Position numbers and translations under genes: made by a program. Under the pieces are notes generated by a model. That model had not been told where the DNA came from. It made no database searches and was given only the letters and a program-made list of their open reading frames with translations. Shown one piece after another: positions 34,670 to 43,599 of a stretch of 63,769 nt of DNA (position 1 is its first letter; every line of letters begins with the position of its first letter). The stretch is from a bacterium (GTDB lineage: Bacteria > SZUA-79 > Acidulodesulfobacterales > Acidulodesulfobacteraceae): assembly GCA_021825865.1 (NCBI GenBank), contig JAKAFU010000006.1:1-63769 (forward strand), in the 5' to 3' direction.

Positions 34670-35875
34670 TTATCGCATTTCCGGCTTTGGAAAGAATAAT
34701 CCGTATAGATTATCCAATTTTGCCTCCTCGATATTTTCAGGAACATTTTCTCCGTTTGTCAAATAATCTATGGTCAGGTCCGACTGAAGAAAAATACCCG
34801 CAAGATTGCCTATGCTGTACGATTCGTCAACTTTTGTTATAATTAAAGAGTTAAGCCCTATCTTATTATTAAAAGATTCGTAAATTCTCATCGCATCATG
34901 GGATTTAGTCTGTGCAGACAGAAGAAGCGAATTTTTCATTTTTCCTTTATAAATATCAAAAAATTTAGCTAAATTGTTCAGCTGATAAAGATTATTATGG
35001 TTTACGCCGAAAGAATCTACAATTATGACATCTGAGTCTGAATTTGACACAAAAGTTTTAAATTCATCCGTATTTTTTATAGATGCAAATTCTATTTTCA
35101 GTTTTTTAGCATAGTTTTTTAGCGCTTCGTTTCCGTTTATTTTTAAAATATCTAATGAGCAGAGGGAAACGTGTTTATTTTTTTCAAATATATATTTTGC
35201 GCATAATTTCGCAGCGGACGATGTTTTTCCTACGCCGTTGTTACCGACTAGCGATACCAAAATTTTGCCGTCCGCGGTTGACCGCGGTGCAGTTTTCTTT
35301 TCTAATCTGCGCTCAATCAATTTTTTAAAAAATTTTAAAAAATATTCTATTTTCTCGCTCGGCGTAAAGTTTTTAAGTACGAGTCCCTTAAAAAAAATAT
35401 CATTTAATTTAACGGATATTCTTCTGTCAAAACCTAATCTGTCTAAATATGAAAACAGCTCTTCATCTATAATTTTAGAACCTGATTTCTCTTTTTTTAA
35501 AAAGTCTACAGAAAATCTAAGTTCGTCAAGCATAGATTTTACTTCTTCAAATTTTGAATTTAGAACGAAAATAACCTTATCTTCTACAATACTCTCAAAA
35601 TTATCCTTTAAAAATTTAATATCGTCATAAAGCGGGGTTATCAAATCATAATTTAATTTTTTATTGTCTTCTTCTCTATCTCTGCCGTTTATAGAAATTT
35701 CTTCATTATAATCGACCGCCGCCACAACTTCTAAAAACGGTTTGCCAAAAAAACCGAACTCTTCAGATTTGTTAACTTGCCTTGTAGAGATAATAACTGC
35801 GTCTTCTCCGAGGTCCCTTTTTATAAGTTTAATAGCTTCTTTTATATCCAGAACCTCATATCTTTTAATTTGCAT
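34670..35875 (-). CDS. flhF: Polar flagellar SRP-type GTPase FlhF
   Basis: A 401-residue FlhF. The N-terminal B region starts with QIKRYEVLDIKEAIKLIKRDLG. The GTPase has G1 as GNNGVGKTSSAA (usual GPTGVGKTTT), the switch region as SLDILKINGNEALKNYAKKL (usual DTYR), G3 as IIVDSFGVN (usual DTAGR) and G4 as ITKVDES (TKxD kept). G1 and G4 suggest GTP can bind, but G3 and the switch arginine are altered, so hydrolysis may be weak. FlhF marks the cell pole for flagellum assembly. GGAG precedes the ATG. It overlaps the end of flhA by 11 bases. Confidence 0.9.
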   Translation of the reverse strand: MQIKRYEVLDIKEAIKLIKRDLGEDAVIISTRQVNKSEEFGFFGKPFLEVVAAVDYNEEISINGRDREEDNKKLNYDLITPLYDDIKFLKDNFESIVEDKVIFVLNSKFEEVKSMLDELRFSVDFLKKEKSGSKIIDEELFSYLDRLGFDRRISVKLNDIFFKGLVLKNFTPSEKIEYFLKFFKKLIERRLEKKTAPRSTADGKILVSLVGNNGVGKTSSAAKLCAKYIFEKNKHVSLCSLDILKINGNEALKNYAKKLKIEFASIKNTDEFKTFVSNSDSDVIIVDSFGVNHNNLYQLNNLAKFFDIYKGKMKNSLLLSAQTKSHDAMRIYESFNNKIGLNSLIITKVDESYSIGNLAGIFLQSDLTIDYLTNGENVPENIEEAKLDNLYGLFFPKPEMR

Positions 35876-37964
35876 AATCTATCTCCATATTGCCTATAGA
35901 CTGCAATTTTATATTAGGAGCAATTTCCGCCGATGAAACAACGACTACGCCCGGAATAATATCCTTCAGAATATTTTTTACAAACAGCCGTATAGCAGGA
36001 GATGTCAGAATTATCGGCGTGTGTCCCCCGTCTAACGCTTTTTTAACCTGCTCTTTAACTGCTCCTATAATTTTTTGATATACAGGCTGTTCAATTGCGG
36101 AATAAACGCCAAGTTCTTTAGCCTTTTTATATTCATTAAGCATAGCAGATTCAAAATTTTTGCCGAGGGTTATAACCTTTACCGAACCGTCGGCGTCCAA
36201 GATTGTTTTCGTAATTGTTCTTTTCAGGGCGCTTCTTACGTATTCTGTCAGCAGCAGCGGGTCTTTTATGGTTGTTCCGTAGTCAAGTAGCGTTTCAATT
36301 ATAGTAAGCATATCTTTTATCGGAACACCTTCATTAAGCAAATTTTCTAAAATTTTCTGCACCGTGCTTAAAGATAAAACATTTGGGATTAAATCATCGA
36401 CTATTTTTGGATATTTTGCAGACAGAATATTAAGAAGTTTTTGGGTATCCTGTCTTGTCAGCAGTTCTGCGGCATTCTGTTTAATGATTTCAACGATATG
36501 GGTTGCTATTACGGCAGGAATTTCAACAACAGTCCATCCTGCAAGCTGCGCTTTCTGTTTATCGCTTTCGTCAATCCATAATGCGGGCAGATTAAATGCA
36601 GGTTCTTTAGTTACCGTGCCTGCAATATTAGCCGTCGCATTGCCCGGATTCATAGCCAAATACTTGCCCTGCATTATTTCAAATCTCGATACCTCTATGC
36701 CTTTTATAAGAATAACGTATTCATTAGGTTTTAAAGCCAAATTGTCTTTAATGTGGATAGGCGGCACAATCATTCCGATGTCTGCCGCAATCTGTTTTCT
36801 GAGACCTTTTATTCTTTCTAGAAGTTCCCCGCTCCTTGAAGAATCAACATAAGATATCAGACCGTATCCAACCTCCAGTTCAATTATATCAACCTGCATA
36901 ACGCTCTCAAGAACCTGCGATTCCGGCACAATTTTTTTTTCTTCGACACTCTTCTGCGCAATCTCTGCTTTTTTTCGCACGGTATCTCTTGAAATTAAAA
37001 AAGCTGAAATTGCAAGGATAAACGCCAATAAAATAAACGGCCAGTGAGGCAGCCCGGGTATAATACCGAAGAAAAATAAAATACCCGCACCGGTATATAA
37101 AGCACGCGGGTAAGTGGCAAACTGTTTTGAAAATTCTTTTGACAGATTGGTTTCTCTGCTTGCTCTTGTTATAATAACGCCGCTTGCCGTTGAAACGATA
37201 AGCGCCGGTATCTGAGCCACAAGCCCTTCTCCTATGCTCAGCAGAGTGTAATCGGAAGCAGCCTGAGCCAAGGACATATGATGCTGAAAAATACCTATTA
37301 AAAGTCCGCCTATAATATTAACGACTATAATAACTATAGCCGCTACTACGTCGCCCCTGACAAATTTGCTGGCACCGTCCATAGAACCGTAAAAATCTGC
37401 TTCTTTAATAATATCAGACCTTTTTTTTCTTGCTTCCTGGTCGTTTATAAGACCGGAATTTAATTCCGCATCAACCGACATCTGTTTTCCGGGCATTGCG
37501 TCTAATGTAAATCTTGCAGCAACCTCGGCTACCCTGCCGGCGCCTTTGGTAACTACCAAAAAGTTAATTACTATAAAAATTATAAATATAACTATACCCA
37601 CCGCATAATTTCCGCCTATTATAAATTTTCCGAATGATTGTATTACAACGCCTGCCGCATCCGTTCCCTTATATCCGTACAGCAAAATTAATCTGGTAGC
37701 GGCTATTTCTAATGAAAGTCTGAAAACCGTGGAAAATAAAAGTATTGTAGGAAAAGTAGAAAATTCCAGCGGTCTCATGACATAAATGGAAATAAGAAGG
37801 ACAATGATAGAAAAAGATATAGACAGTGTAAGGAAAATATCAAGCATCCATGTGGTTATAGGAAGAACCATAAGGATAATTACCATGAAAAACATCAGGG
37901 CAAGAACAATATCCGAATTCTTTAATATAAAATTATCTTTTATAGCAGAGCCGTTATTAGCCAT
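35865..37964 (-). CDS. flhA: Flagellar export gate protein FlhA
   Basis: A 699-residue FlhA of normal length. Eight N-terminal membrane segments end near residue 330, with the FHIPEP block: VVTKGAGRVAEVAARFTLDA and MPGKQMSVDAELNSGLI followed by EADFYGSMDGASKFVRGD. The C-terminal cytoplasmic domain (residues about 355-699) forms the export ring that receives chaperone-substrate complexes. It overlaps flhB by 8 bases and flhF by 11. Confidence 0.97.
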   Translation of the reverse strand: MANNGSAIKDNFILKNSDIVLALMFFMVIILMVLPITTWMLDIFLTLSISFSIIVLLISIYVMRPLEFSTFPTILLFSTVFRLSLEIAATRLILLYGYKGTDAAGVVIQSFGKFIIGGNYAVGIVIFIIFIVINFLVVTKGAGRVAEVAARFTLDAMPGKQMSVDAELNSGLINDQEARKKRSDIIKEADFYGSMDGASKFVRGDVVAAIVIIVVNIIGGLLIGIFQHHMSLAQAASDYTLLSIGEGLVAQIPALIVSTASGVIITRASRETNLSKEFSKQFATYPRALYTGAGILFFFGIIPGLPHWPFILLAFILAISAFLISRDTVRKKAEIAQKSVEEKKIVPESQVLESVMQVDIIELEVGYGLISYVDSSRSGELLERIKGLRKQIAADIGMIVPPIHIKDNLALKPNEYVILIKGIEVSRFEIMQGKYLAMNPGNATANIAGTVTKEPAFNLPALWIDESDKQKAQLAGWTVVEIPAVIATHIVEIIKQNAAELLTRQDTQKLLNILSAKYPKIVDDLIPNVLSLSTVQKILENLLNEGVPIKDMLTIIETLLDYGTTIKDPLLLTEYVRSALKRTITKTILDADGSVKVITLGKNFESAMLNEYKKAKELGVYSAIEQPVYQKIIGAVKEQVKKALDGGHTPIILTSPAIRLFVKNILKDIIPGVVVVSSAEIAPNIKLQSIGNMEIDYAN

Positions 37965-39045
37965 TTGTATTCATACTCCAAATTTTTTTAAATTTAAGGT
38001 TTGTCGAATACAGATGAGCAAGTATTTCAGCAACCGCTTTATATAAAGTGTCCGGAATAAAATCTCCGGGTTCGCATATTTCGTAAAGAGACCTTGCGAT
38101 ATATTTATTTTCAATAATAGGAATATCGTGAGCCGCTGCAATTTTTTTAATCAGAAACGCCATCTCGTCCGCCCCTTTTGCTACGACTACCGGCGCTTTG
38201 TGCTTTTTATTTTCATATTTTAGCGCTACCGCAAAATGCGTCGGATTTGTTATGACCACATGCGCATTTTTAACCTCTTTTAAGATTTTTCTGCGTGATA
38301 TTTCTCTCTGCATTTTTCTTAATTTGCCTTTTACCTGAGGATTGCCTTCATACTGCCTCATTTCATCTTTCACTTCCTGCTTGCTCATCATAAGACTTTT
38401 AGTATGCTGCCATTTTTGAATAAAATAATCTATTACGCTCAAAACGACCATAACGGCGATGATATTAAAAAAAACTTTAGATATAAGCTGCATGATAAAA
38501 ATAATATCTGCCTCCGCTGTTGCATATTGTAAAGTATACAGTTTATGCAGATAGCCAATAACGGAAAAATATGCCACTAAAACTACAACGAAGAATTTTA
38601 CTAAGGATTTCAGCAGTTCATTTACAGACTGAAATGAAAAAAATCTTTGAATTCCAGAAATAGGACTTATCTTGCCAAAATCCGGAATCAGCGGTTCAAA
38701 AGTCAATAAAAATCCTATCTGCGCTATGTTTGAAGCTACCGAAGCTAAAAAAATGATTAATATCACCGGAAGTATAGCATAAAAAACCGAATAAAGCAGA
38801 CCGTATAAAACATTGATGGCTCCGGCTTTTGTAAGCTGTATAGAAGAAGCGTTCGATAAAAAATATACCATATTGCCTTCAACGGTATTTCCGATTTTTT
38901 CTATATTAAACGAAAGGTAAATAAAAATGGCTATTAAACCGAAAGTGGTGTTGACCTCTCTCGATTTCATAACATTGCCTTTGTTTCTTGCGTCCTCTAA
39001 CCGTTTAGGAGTGGGCTGCTCAGTCTGTTCAGATTTATCCGCCAT
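37957..39045 (-). CDS. flhB: Flagellar export switch protein FlhB
   Basis: A 362-residue FlhB. It opens with EQTEQPTPKRLEDARNKGNV, then four membrane segments (about residues 30-210) and the cytoplasmic domain with the autocleavage site NPTH at residues 267-270 and VVVAKGADEMAFLIKKIA. Cleavage at NPTH sets the switch from rod/hook to filament export, triggered by FliK. The stand-alone FlhB-C homologue at 20763-21032 matches this C-terminal part. Confidence 0.97.
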   Translation of the reverse strand: MADKSEQTEQPTPKRLEDARNKGNVMKSREVNTTFGLIAIFIYLSFNIEKIGNTVEGNMVYFLSNASSIQLTKAGAINVLYGLLYSVFYAILPVILIIFLASVASNIAQIGFLLTFEPLIPDFGKISPISGIQRFFSFQSVNELLKSLVKFFVVVLVAYFSVIGYLHKLYTLQYATAEADIIFIMQLISKVFFNIIAVMVVLSVIDYFIQKWQHTKSLMMSKQEVKDEMRQYEGNPQVKGKLRKMQREISRRKILKEVKNAHVVITNPTHFAVALKYENKKHKAPVVVAKGADEMAFLIKKIAAAHDIPIIENKYIARSLYEICEPGDFIPDTLYKAVAEILAHLYSTNLKFKKIWSMNTNG

Positions 39046-39048
39046 AAT

Positions 39049-39831
39049 TTATTTTCCGGGTATTAAATTTAATACTGAAATATATTCTCCGTTAAGCCCG
39101 CTGAACATAAACAGGATATAATTGCTAAAATAGGGCATAAATAAAAACATAAAAAACAGCCCGGCTACGATAATCATAGGAAAACCTACCGCAAAAATAT
39201 TAAATTGCGGCGCAAGACGCCCCATTATCGCAATAACAATATTTGTAAATAAAGCTACAACTACAATAGGTATGCTCAGCTCAAAACCTATCAAAAAAAT
39301 ATTTCCCGCCTTATCAACGATATATTTAAAAACATAAGGCGAAAATTTAAAAAAAGTAAGCGGTATAACCTGAAAACTTTTATATAGACCTTCAAAAAGA
39401 AAAAAAAATGCGTCAGAAATTAAAAAAAGCATCAGGGCTATAAAATTCCACATATTTGCAAGCAGCGAAACCTCTGCATTATTTATCAGCGGATTTATAA
39501 GACTAATCATTCCGTAACCAATCTGAAAGCCCGCAAATTGTCCGGCCAGCTCGACACCGCTGAATATTATTAAAACAAGAAATCCGAGAATAAGACCTAT
39601 TAAAATCTGAGAAAAAATCAGAAGTATAACGGCAGCAAGAGAAATGTGGGGAATGATCTGTATTTTTACTACCATCGGATACATAATTACAGCTATAAAA
39701 AAAGCAGTTCCTACCTTAATTTTATTCGGCACAGCCGTGCTTCCGATAAAAGGCAGTATCATAATCATCGCAAGAACTCTAAAAAATATCAGCATAAATT
39801 CTATTAATAAGTACCTGTGAATATAGAGCAT
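39049..39831 (-). CDS. fliR: Flagellar export gate protein FliR
   Basis: A 260-residue integral membrane protein with about six hydrophobic segments and the FliR pattern: FFRVLAMIMILPFIGSTAVP near the start, FAGFQIGYGMISLINP and LAPQFNIFAVGFP. FliR forms the export gate with FliP and FliQ. A GGAGGAAG ribosome site precedes the ATG. It lies 3 bases from both fliQ and flhB, in a tight export-gene run. Confidence 0.96.
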   Translation of the reverse strand: MLYIHRYLLIEFMLIFFRVLAMIMILPFIGSTAVPNKIKVGTAFFIAVIMYPMVVKIQIIPHISLAAVILLIFSQILIGLILGFLVLIIFSGVELAGQFAGFQIGYGMISLINPLINNAEVSLLANMWNFIALMLFLISDAFFFLFEGLYKSFQVIPLTFFKFSPYVFKYIVDKAGNIFLIGFELSIPIVVVALFTNIVIAIMGRLAPQFNIFAVGFPMIIVAGLFFMFLFMPYFSNYILFMFSGLNGEYISVLNLIPGK

Positions 39832-39834
39832 AAA

Positions 39835-40113
39835 TTAGCTTCCTCCCCTGACATAAGAAGGAAAATGAGCAAAAATAGCCGTAGCAAAATCTACTAAAAT
39901 ATTAAGCATCCACGGACCGAAAATAAGCAGAACCACTATGACTACTATAATTTTTGGAACAAAAGTAATGGTCTGGTCCTGCAATTGCGTAACAGCCTGA
40001 AAAACGCTTATCATAAGTCCGATTGCAAGACTGGCGATAAGCGGAGGAGCGCTTAGATATAAAACGGTCAAAATCATTTTCTGTATAATAAAGTTTACAA
40101 ATTCTATAGACAT
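39835..40113 (-). CDS. fliQ: Flagellar export gate protein FliQ
   Basis: A 92-residue protein with two membrane segments. The hairpin is typical: LYLSAPPLIASLAIGLMISVFQ, then FQAVTQLQDQTITFVPKI and IVVIVVLLIFGPWML. It forms the FliP5-FliQ4-FliR1 gate. It is separated from fliP by a 267-base spacer although the other export genes here touch or overlap. Confidence 0.96.
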   Translation of the reverse strand: MSIEFVNFIIQKMILTVLYLSAPPLIASLAIGLMISVFQAVTQLQDQTITFVPKIIVVIVVLLIFGPWMLNILVDFATAIFAHFPSYVRGGS

Positions 40114-40380
40114 TGATATTTAATTGATATTTACCGGTTATTTTAATTAGTTTATTTCAATTGATTTATTTAATTTAATAAGCTTATTTATTTAGCTTGA
40201 TTATTTTAACTATTTTTACTATATATTTAGCTATTTATTTAATTCATTTATTTTATTTAGGTATTTATTGAGTTTATTTAATTAGTGTATTTATATAATT
40301 TATTCAGTTAGCTTATTTATTTAAATTTTAGTTTATTTAAATTAATTATTTAATAATTTGCTTTAATAACATACATATAA
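40114..40380. repeat. Degenerate TTTATTTA-type spacer between fliP and fliQ
   Basis: The 267-base spacer is built almost wholly from variants of TTATTTAATT and TTTAGCTTATTT, with no coding potential. On the sense (minus) strand it is A-rich and full of TAA in all frames. No terminator or promoter element is recognised. Confidence 0.6.
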
Positions 40381-41094
40381 CTATTTAAAACTTTGAACTA
40401 AAGAGCCGACAACCAGGTACCAGCCGTTGACTAATACAAAAAGCATCAATTTGAACGGCAGAGAAATCATTGTAGGCGGAAGCATCATCATACCCATAGA
40501 CATAAGCAAACTTGAAACAACTAAATCAATTACTAAAAACGGCAGATAAATCAGAAAACTTATTTCAAAAGCGGTAGTCAGCTCGCTGATTACAAAAGCG
40601 GGCACAAGGACATACATGGGAACATCCTGCGGCGATTTTACTTTTTTTAGTTTAGCCATTCTTACGAACAGCCCGAGGTCTTTTGTCCTTGTCTGTCTGA
40701 GCATAAATTTTTTCAGCGGTTTTACTCCGCGCTTATATGCCTGCGTTATGCCGATTTTCTTATTTGTGTACGGAATATATGCATTATGATATATATTCCC
40801 TATTACAGGAGCCATAACAAAAAAAGTAAGAAAAAGGCTTAATCCGATTATCACCTGATTAGGCGGCATATTCTGAGTACCCATGGATGTGCTGAGAAAT
40901 GAAAGAACCACGACTATTCTCACGAACGAGGTCATCATAATTAGAATAGACGGAGCGATAGAAACTACCGTAAATATGAGCAATATCTGAATAAGGGCGG
41001 AAACTTCGGAATGATGCGGGTGTTTTGTTATCGCTATAACAGGCAGAGCGATAAGATTTGCCCCGTTTAACTTAATTTTTCTTAAAATTTCCAT
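40381..41094 (-). CDS. fliP: Flagellar export gate protein FliP
   Basis: A 237-residue FliP. The conserved stretches are [59 protein letters not shown] and [19 protein letters not shown]. The N-terminal part before the first core helix is short, and a cleavable signal peptide, found in many FliP proteins, is not evident. GGAGAG precedes the ATG. It overlaps the end of fliO by 23 bases. Confidence 0.96.
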   Translation of the reverse strand: MEILRKIKLNGANLIALPVIAITKHPHHSEVSALIQILLIFTVVSIAPSILIMMTSFVRIVVVLSFLSTSMGTQNMPPNQVIIGLSLFLTFFVMAPVIGNIYHNAYIPYTNKKIGITQAYKRGVKPLKKFMLRQTRTKDLGLFVRMAKLKKVKSPQDVPMYVLVPAFVISELTTAFEISFLIYLPFLVIDLVVSSLLMSMGMMMLPPTMISLPFKLMLFVLVNGWYLVVGSLVQSFK

Positions 41095-42754
41095 TATTGC
41101 TCTCCATAAGTCCCTTTATTTTATTTTCTATATCAAAAAAAACATTATCGGCTTTATTTTTAATTCTTGCTTCAGAAATATTTCTTATTTTATATTCTGA
41201 AGATTCCTCGCCTTTATCATTATCATTATTATTATTATAATAATTATCAATATCGTTTTCGTTGTTATTCAGATTAATGCTGCTGCCGTTTCTATTGCTG
41301 CCGTTATTATTATTTGTATTGTTATTGTTATTATTGTTGTTTAAAAAACCGGAATAAGAATAAGAAGACGGCGCTGCGCTTTTTTTGCCTGGCGTTCTGT
41401 CTTTAAATGCCGGCTGACGAGACTGACGGTCAATTTCAGGTTCAGATTGAGATGGGTCAGGCTTTTCATTTTTGCTTTTATCTTTTGACAGTGCGCCTAT
41501 ATGCTGTTTTAAAAAACTGCTGAAACTATTTCTTGAAGCATGGGCATCTTTTTTATTTAAAAATCTGCCGACATTATTTTTACCGACGGCAAGAGCCACA
41601 TCGTCATCGTCGTCTTCATTATTATCGTCATCGTTATCATTATTGCTTAAATCAGGTGATTTATCGGCATTTTTAGAATAATTTACGCTCTTATGATTTA
41701 TTATGCCTGTCATCATATCTTTAAGAGGCGAAGCGGCATCATTTTCTCCTGCATCATTTTCGCTGCCGATATTATTTTCATCGTCTCTGATATGACCTAT
41801 GACTTGCATATTTGTAGGCGATACGCCTATTAAAAAAAGTTGATTATTAACAGAAGCCAGTATGAGCGACTTTTTAAATCCTATATTAACAGAAGAAATA
41901 ATTCGTATATTATTTTTATTTTTTTTAATATTAGACATTTTGCCTTTAAATTTTGTAAGCAGATAATAAATAGCATATATAAAACCTAATACTAGAAGTA
42001 AAGAAAATATGGTTTTAATAATTTCAAATCCAAAATTAAAATTCATTGCAGCCGGCTGTTTATTCAACATTGTTTGAACTATTTTATTAGTTTTATTAGT
42101 TCTTTCGGCTTGACCAGTTTGAGCGGCTTTAGCATACCGTTCAGATTTTTTATTGAACGGCACTGTTTTATTCGGAAATGTTTTATCTTTTAAAGGTTTT
42201 TTTATATTTTTAAAACTGTTTTTCAGCAATGTAAGTTTACTGAGTTGCGGTGTTTTTTTGCCTACATTTTGAAATATATTGCCGGCAAAACTGCTATTTA
42301 CCTTAATTATATAATAATCTCCGTAAAAAGAATTTTCTAATCGTTTCTTATTTATTTTTATTCCTTTTTTAAAATAAACCATAACATCGGCGGAACGTTT
42401 TGCGCCGTGTATTAGTTCTATTCCTGAAATCAACGGATTATCAGAATATTTTAAAAATTTAGATTTAAAATGAAAACCGGCATTCGGAAATTTTAATTTG
42501 AAGCCGTAATTATATAATTTATAGCCGGGATTCAGCTGTTTAGCAGCATTATTAAATTTTAGCCATATAAGATATTTGCCGTTATCATTTTTAGTTACCA
42601 AAATTTTTTGCAGCAAAAAATTTGGCGGAATCTTTCCTGCCGCATAGCATGTTTCCGCCGACATCCCTGTAATAAAAAATAGCGGCAATAATGCAAATAA
42701 TGCAAACGATGCAAATAATTCAACGGCTGTATATGAAGCAAGAAATTTCCTCAT
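41072..42754 (-). CDS. fliO: FliO with large periplasmic and Asn-rich cytoplasmic extensions
   Basis: A 560-residue protein whose core is FliO: one membrane helix near residues 240-265 ([20 protein letters not shown]), followed by the small domain [20 protein letters not shown] and [15 protein letters not shown]. FliO helps assemble the FliP ring. Typical FliO has 100-200 residues. Here a signal peptide (to about residue 38) and a periplasmic domain of about 150 residues ([40 protein letters not shown]), AMIN-like in pattern, precede the core. About 230 disordered Asn/Asp-rich residues follow it. It shares an ATGA overlap with fliN. Confidence 0.85.
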   Translation of the reverse strand: MRKFLASYTAVELFASFALFALLPLFFITGMSAETCYAAGKIPPNFLLQKILVTKNDNGKYLIWLKFNNAAKQLNPGYKLYNYGFKLKFPNAGFHFKSKFLKYSDNPLISGIELIHGAKRSADVMVYFKKGIKINKKRLENSFYGDYYIIKVNSSFAGNIFQNVGKKTPQLSKLTLLKNSFKNIKKPLKDKTFPNKTVPFNKKSERYAKAAQTGQAERTNKTNKIVQTMLNKQPAAMNFNFGFEIIKTIFSLLLVLGFIYAIYYLLTKFKGKMSNIKKNKNNIRIISSVNIGFKKSLILASVNNQLFLIGVSPTNMQVIGHIRDDENNIGSENDAGENDAASPLKDMMTGIINHKSVNYSKNADKSPDLSNNDNDDDNNEDDDDDVALAVGKNNVGRFLNKKDAHASRNSFSSFLKQHIGALSKDKSKNEKPDPSQSEPEIDRQSRQPAFKDRTPGKKSAAPSSYSYSGFLNNNNNNNNTNNNNGSNRNGSSINLNNNENDIDNYYNNNNDNDKGEESSEYKIRNISEARIKNKADNVFFDIENKIKGLMESNNGNFKKN

Positions 42755-43599
42755 AATTTCTGAACCCTTTCTACCGGACTGATTATATCAGTCAATCTGA
42801 CGCCGAATTTATCATTGACAAGAACAACTTCGCCCTTTGCCATCAGTTTATTGTTAACATATACCTCTAAAGGTTCTCCCGCCAGTTTGTCAAGCTCTAG
42901 CACAGAGCCCTGTCCAAGCTGGAGCATATCGTTTATAACCATTTTTGTCCTGCCCAATTCAACCGATATACTGAGCGGTATATCAAGAATAAATTCAAGA
43001 TTTTTAGGCGGCTCTGCCGTTTTATCGTTTACGTCAAAAGACGCAAACTCGACTTTTTTTACATTAAATTTATTTTTATTAGACCCTGGTGCCGCTACCG
43101 GCTTTCCGTTTTTATTAATACTTTCGGTTGCAGCATTGCTTCCGCTATCATGTTTGAATGTTTCTCCGGCGCCGCTGCCTGCCGTGACTTTACTTTGGGT
43201 ATCCGCCGCAGTTTCGCCGGCACCGGCTGCAGCAGCCGCTTCCGTTTTCGCTTCTTCTTTGAACGCATCATCCCATGAAATATTATCATCGTCATCGTCT
43301 GCAGACTCAGCTTCTTTTTTATTGTTTTTTTCCGCGGCAGATGCTTCGCCTGCATCTTCAGCGGGAGCATCCGCTCCTTTGCCTGCACCGCCGTCTCCTT
43401 TTCCGTTTACGTTTACATCGTTATTCACGCCGCCGCCTGCTTTTGCTTCTTCTTTGAACGCATCGTCCCATGAAATATTATCGTCTTCATTTTCTTTTTC
43501 TTCTTTATTATTTTTATTATCTGAAGGCGGTTCGGTCTGTCCCGCCGCTTCGCCTGTTTTTTTATTTTTTTCTTCTGTTTGCCGTTCAGTCTGACTCAT
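42751..43599 (-). CDS. fliN: Flagellar motor switch protein FliN with extended N-terminus
   Basis: A 282-residue FliN. The C-terminal SpoA domain (about residues 203-280) is canonical: LDIPLSISVELGRTKMVIND, GSVLELDKLAGEPLEVYVNN and GEVVLVNDKFGVRLTDI. The first 200 residues are low-complexity and acidic/Ala-rich, and contain two copies of DDNISWDDAFKEEAK (residues 39-53 and 104-118). The motif resembles the E. coli FliN N-terminus around DDLWADAL, where phospho-CheY binds. FliN normally has 80-140 residues. GAGGGG precedes the ATG, and it overlaps fliM by 14 bases. Confidence 0.92.
   Translation of the reverse strand: MSQTERQTEEKNKKTGEAAGQTEPPSDNKNNKEEKENEDDNISWDDAFKEEAKAGGGVNNDVNVNGKGDGGAGKGADAPAEDAGEASAAEKNNKKEAESADDDDDNISWDDAFKEEAKTEAAAAAGAGETAADTQSKVTAGSGAGETFKHDSGSNAATESINKNGKPVAAPGSNKNKFNVKKVEFASFDVNDKTAEPPKNLEFILDIPLSISVELGRTKMVINDMLQLGQGSVLELDKLAGEPLEVYVNNKLMAKGEVVLVNDKFGVRLTDIISPVERVQKL
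43246..43485 (-). repeat. Duplicated 45-bp coding segment inside fliN
   Basis: Segments 43441-43485 and 43246-43290 match at 42 of 45 bases and encode the same 15 residues (DDNISWDDAFKEEAK). The spacing is 195 bases, in frame. Confidence 0.95.

Noticed and set aside
42815-43594. 259-residue open frame on the plus strand, Ala/Ser-rich
   Set aside because: It is the antisense of the low-complexity fliN N-terminus and SpoA domain; a composition effect.
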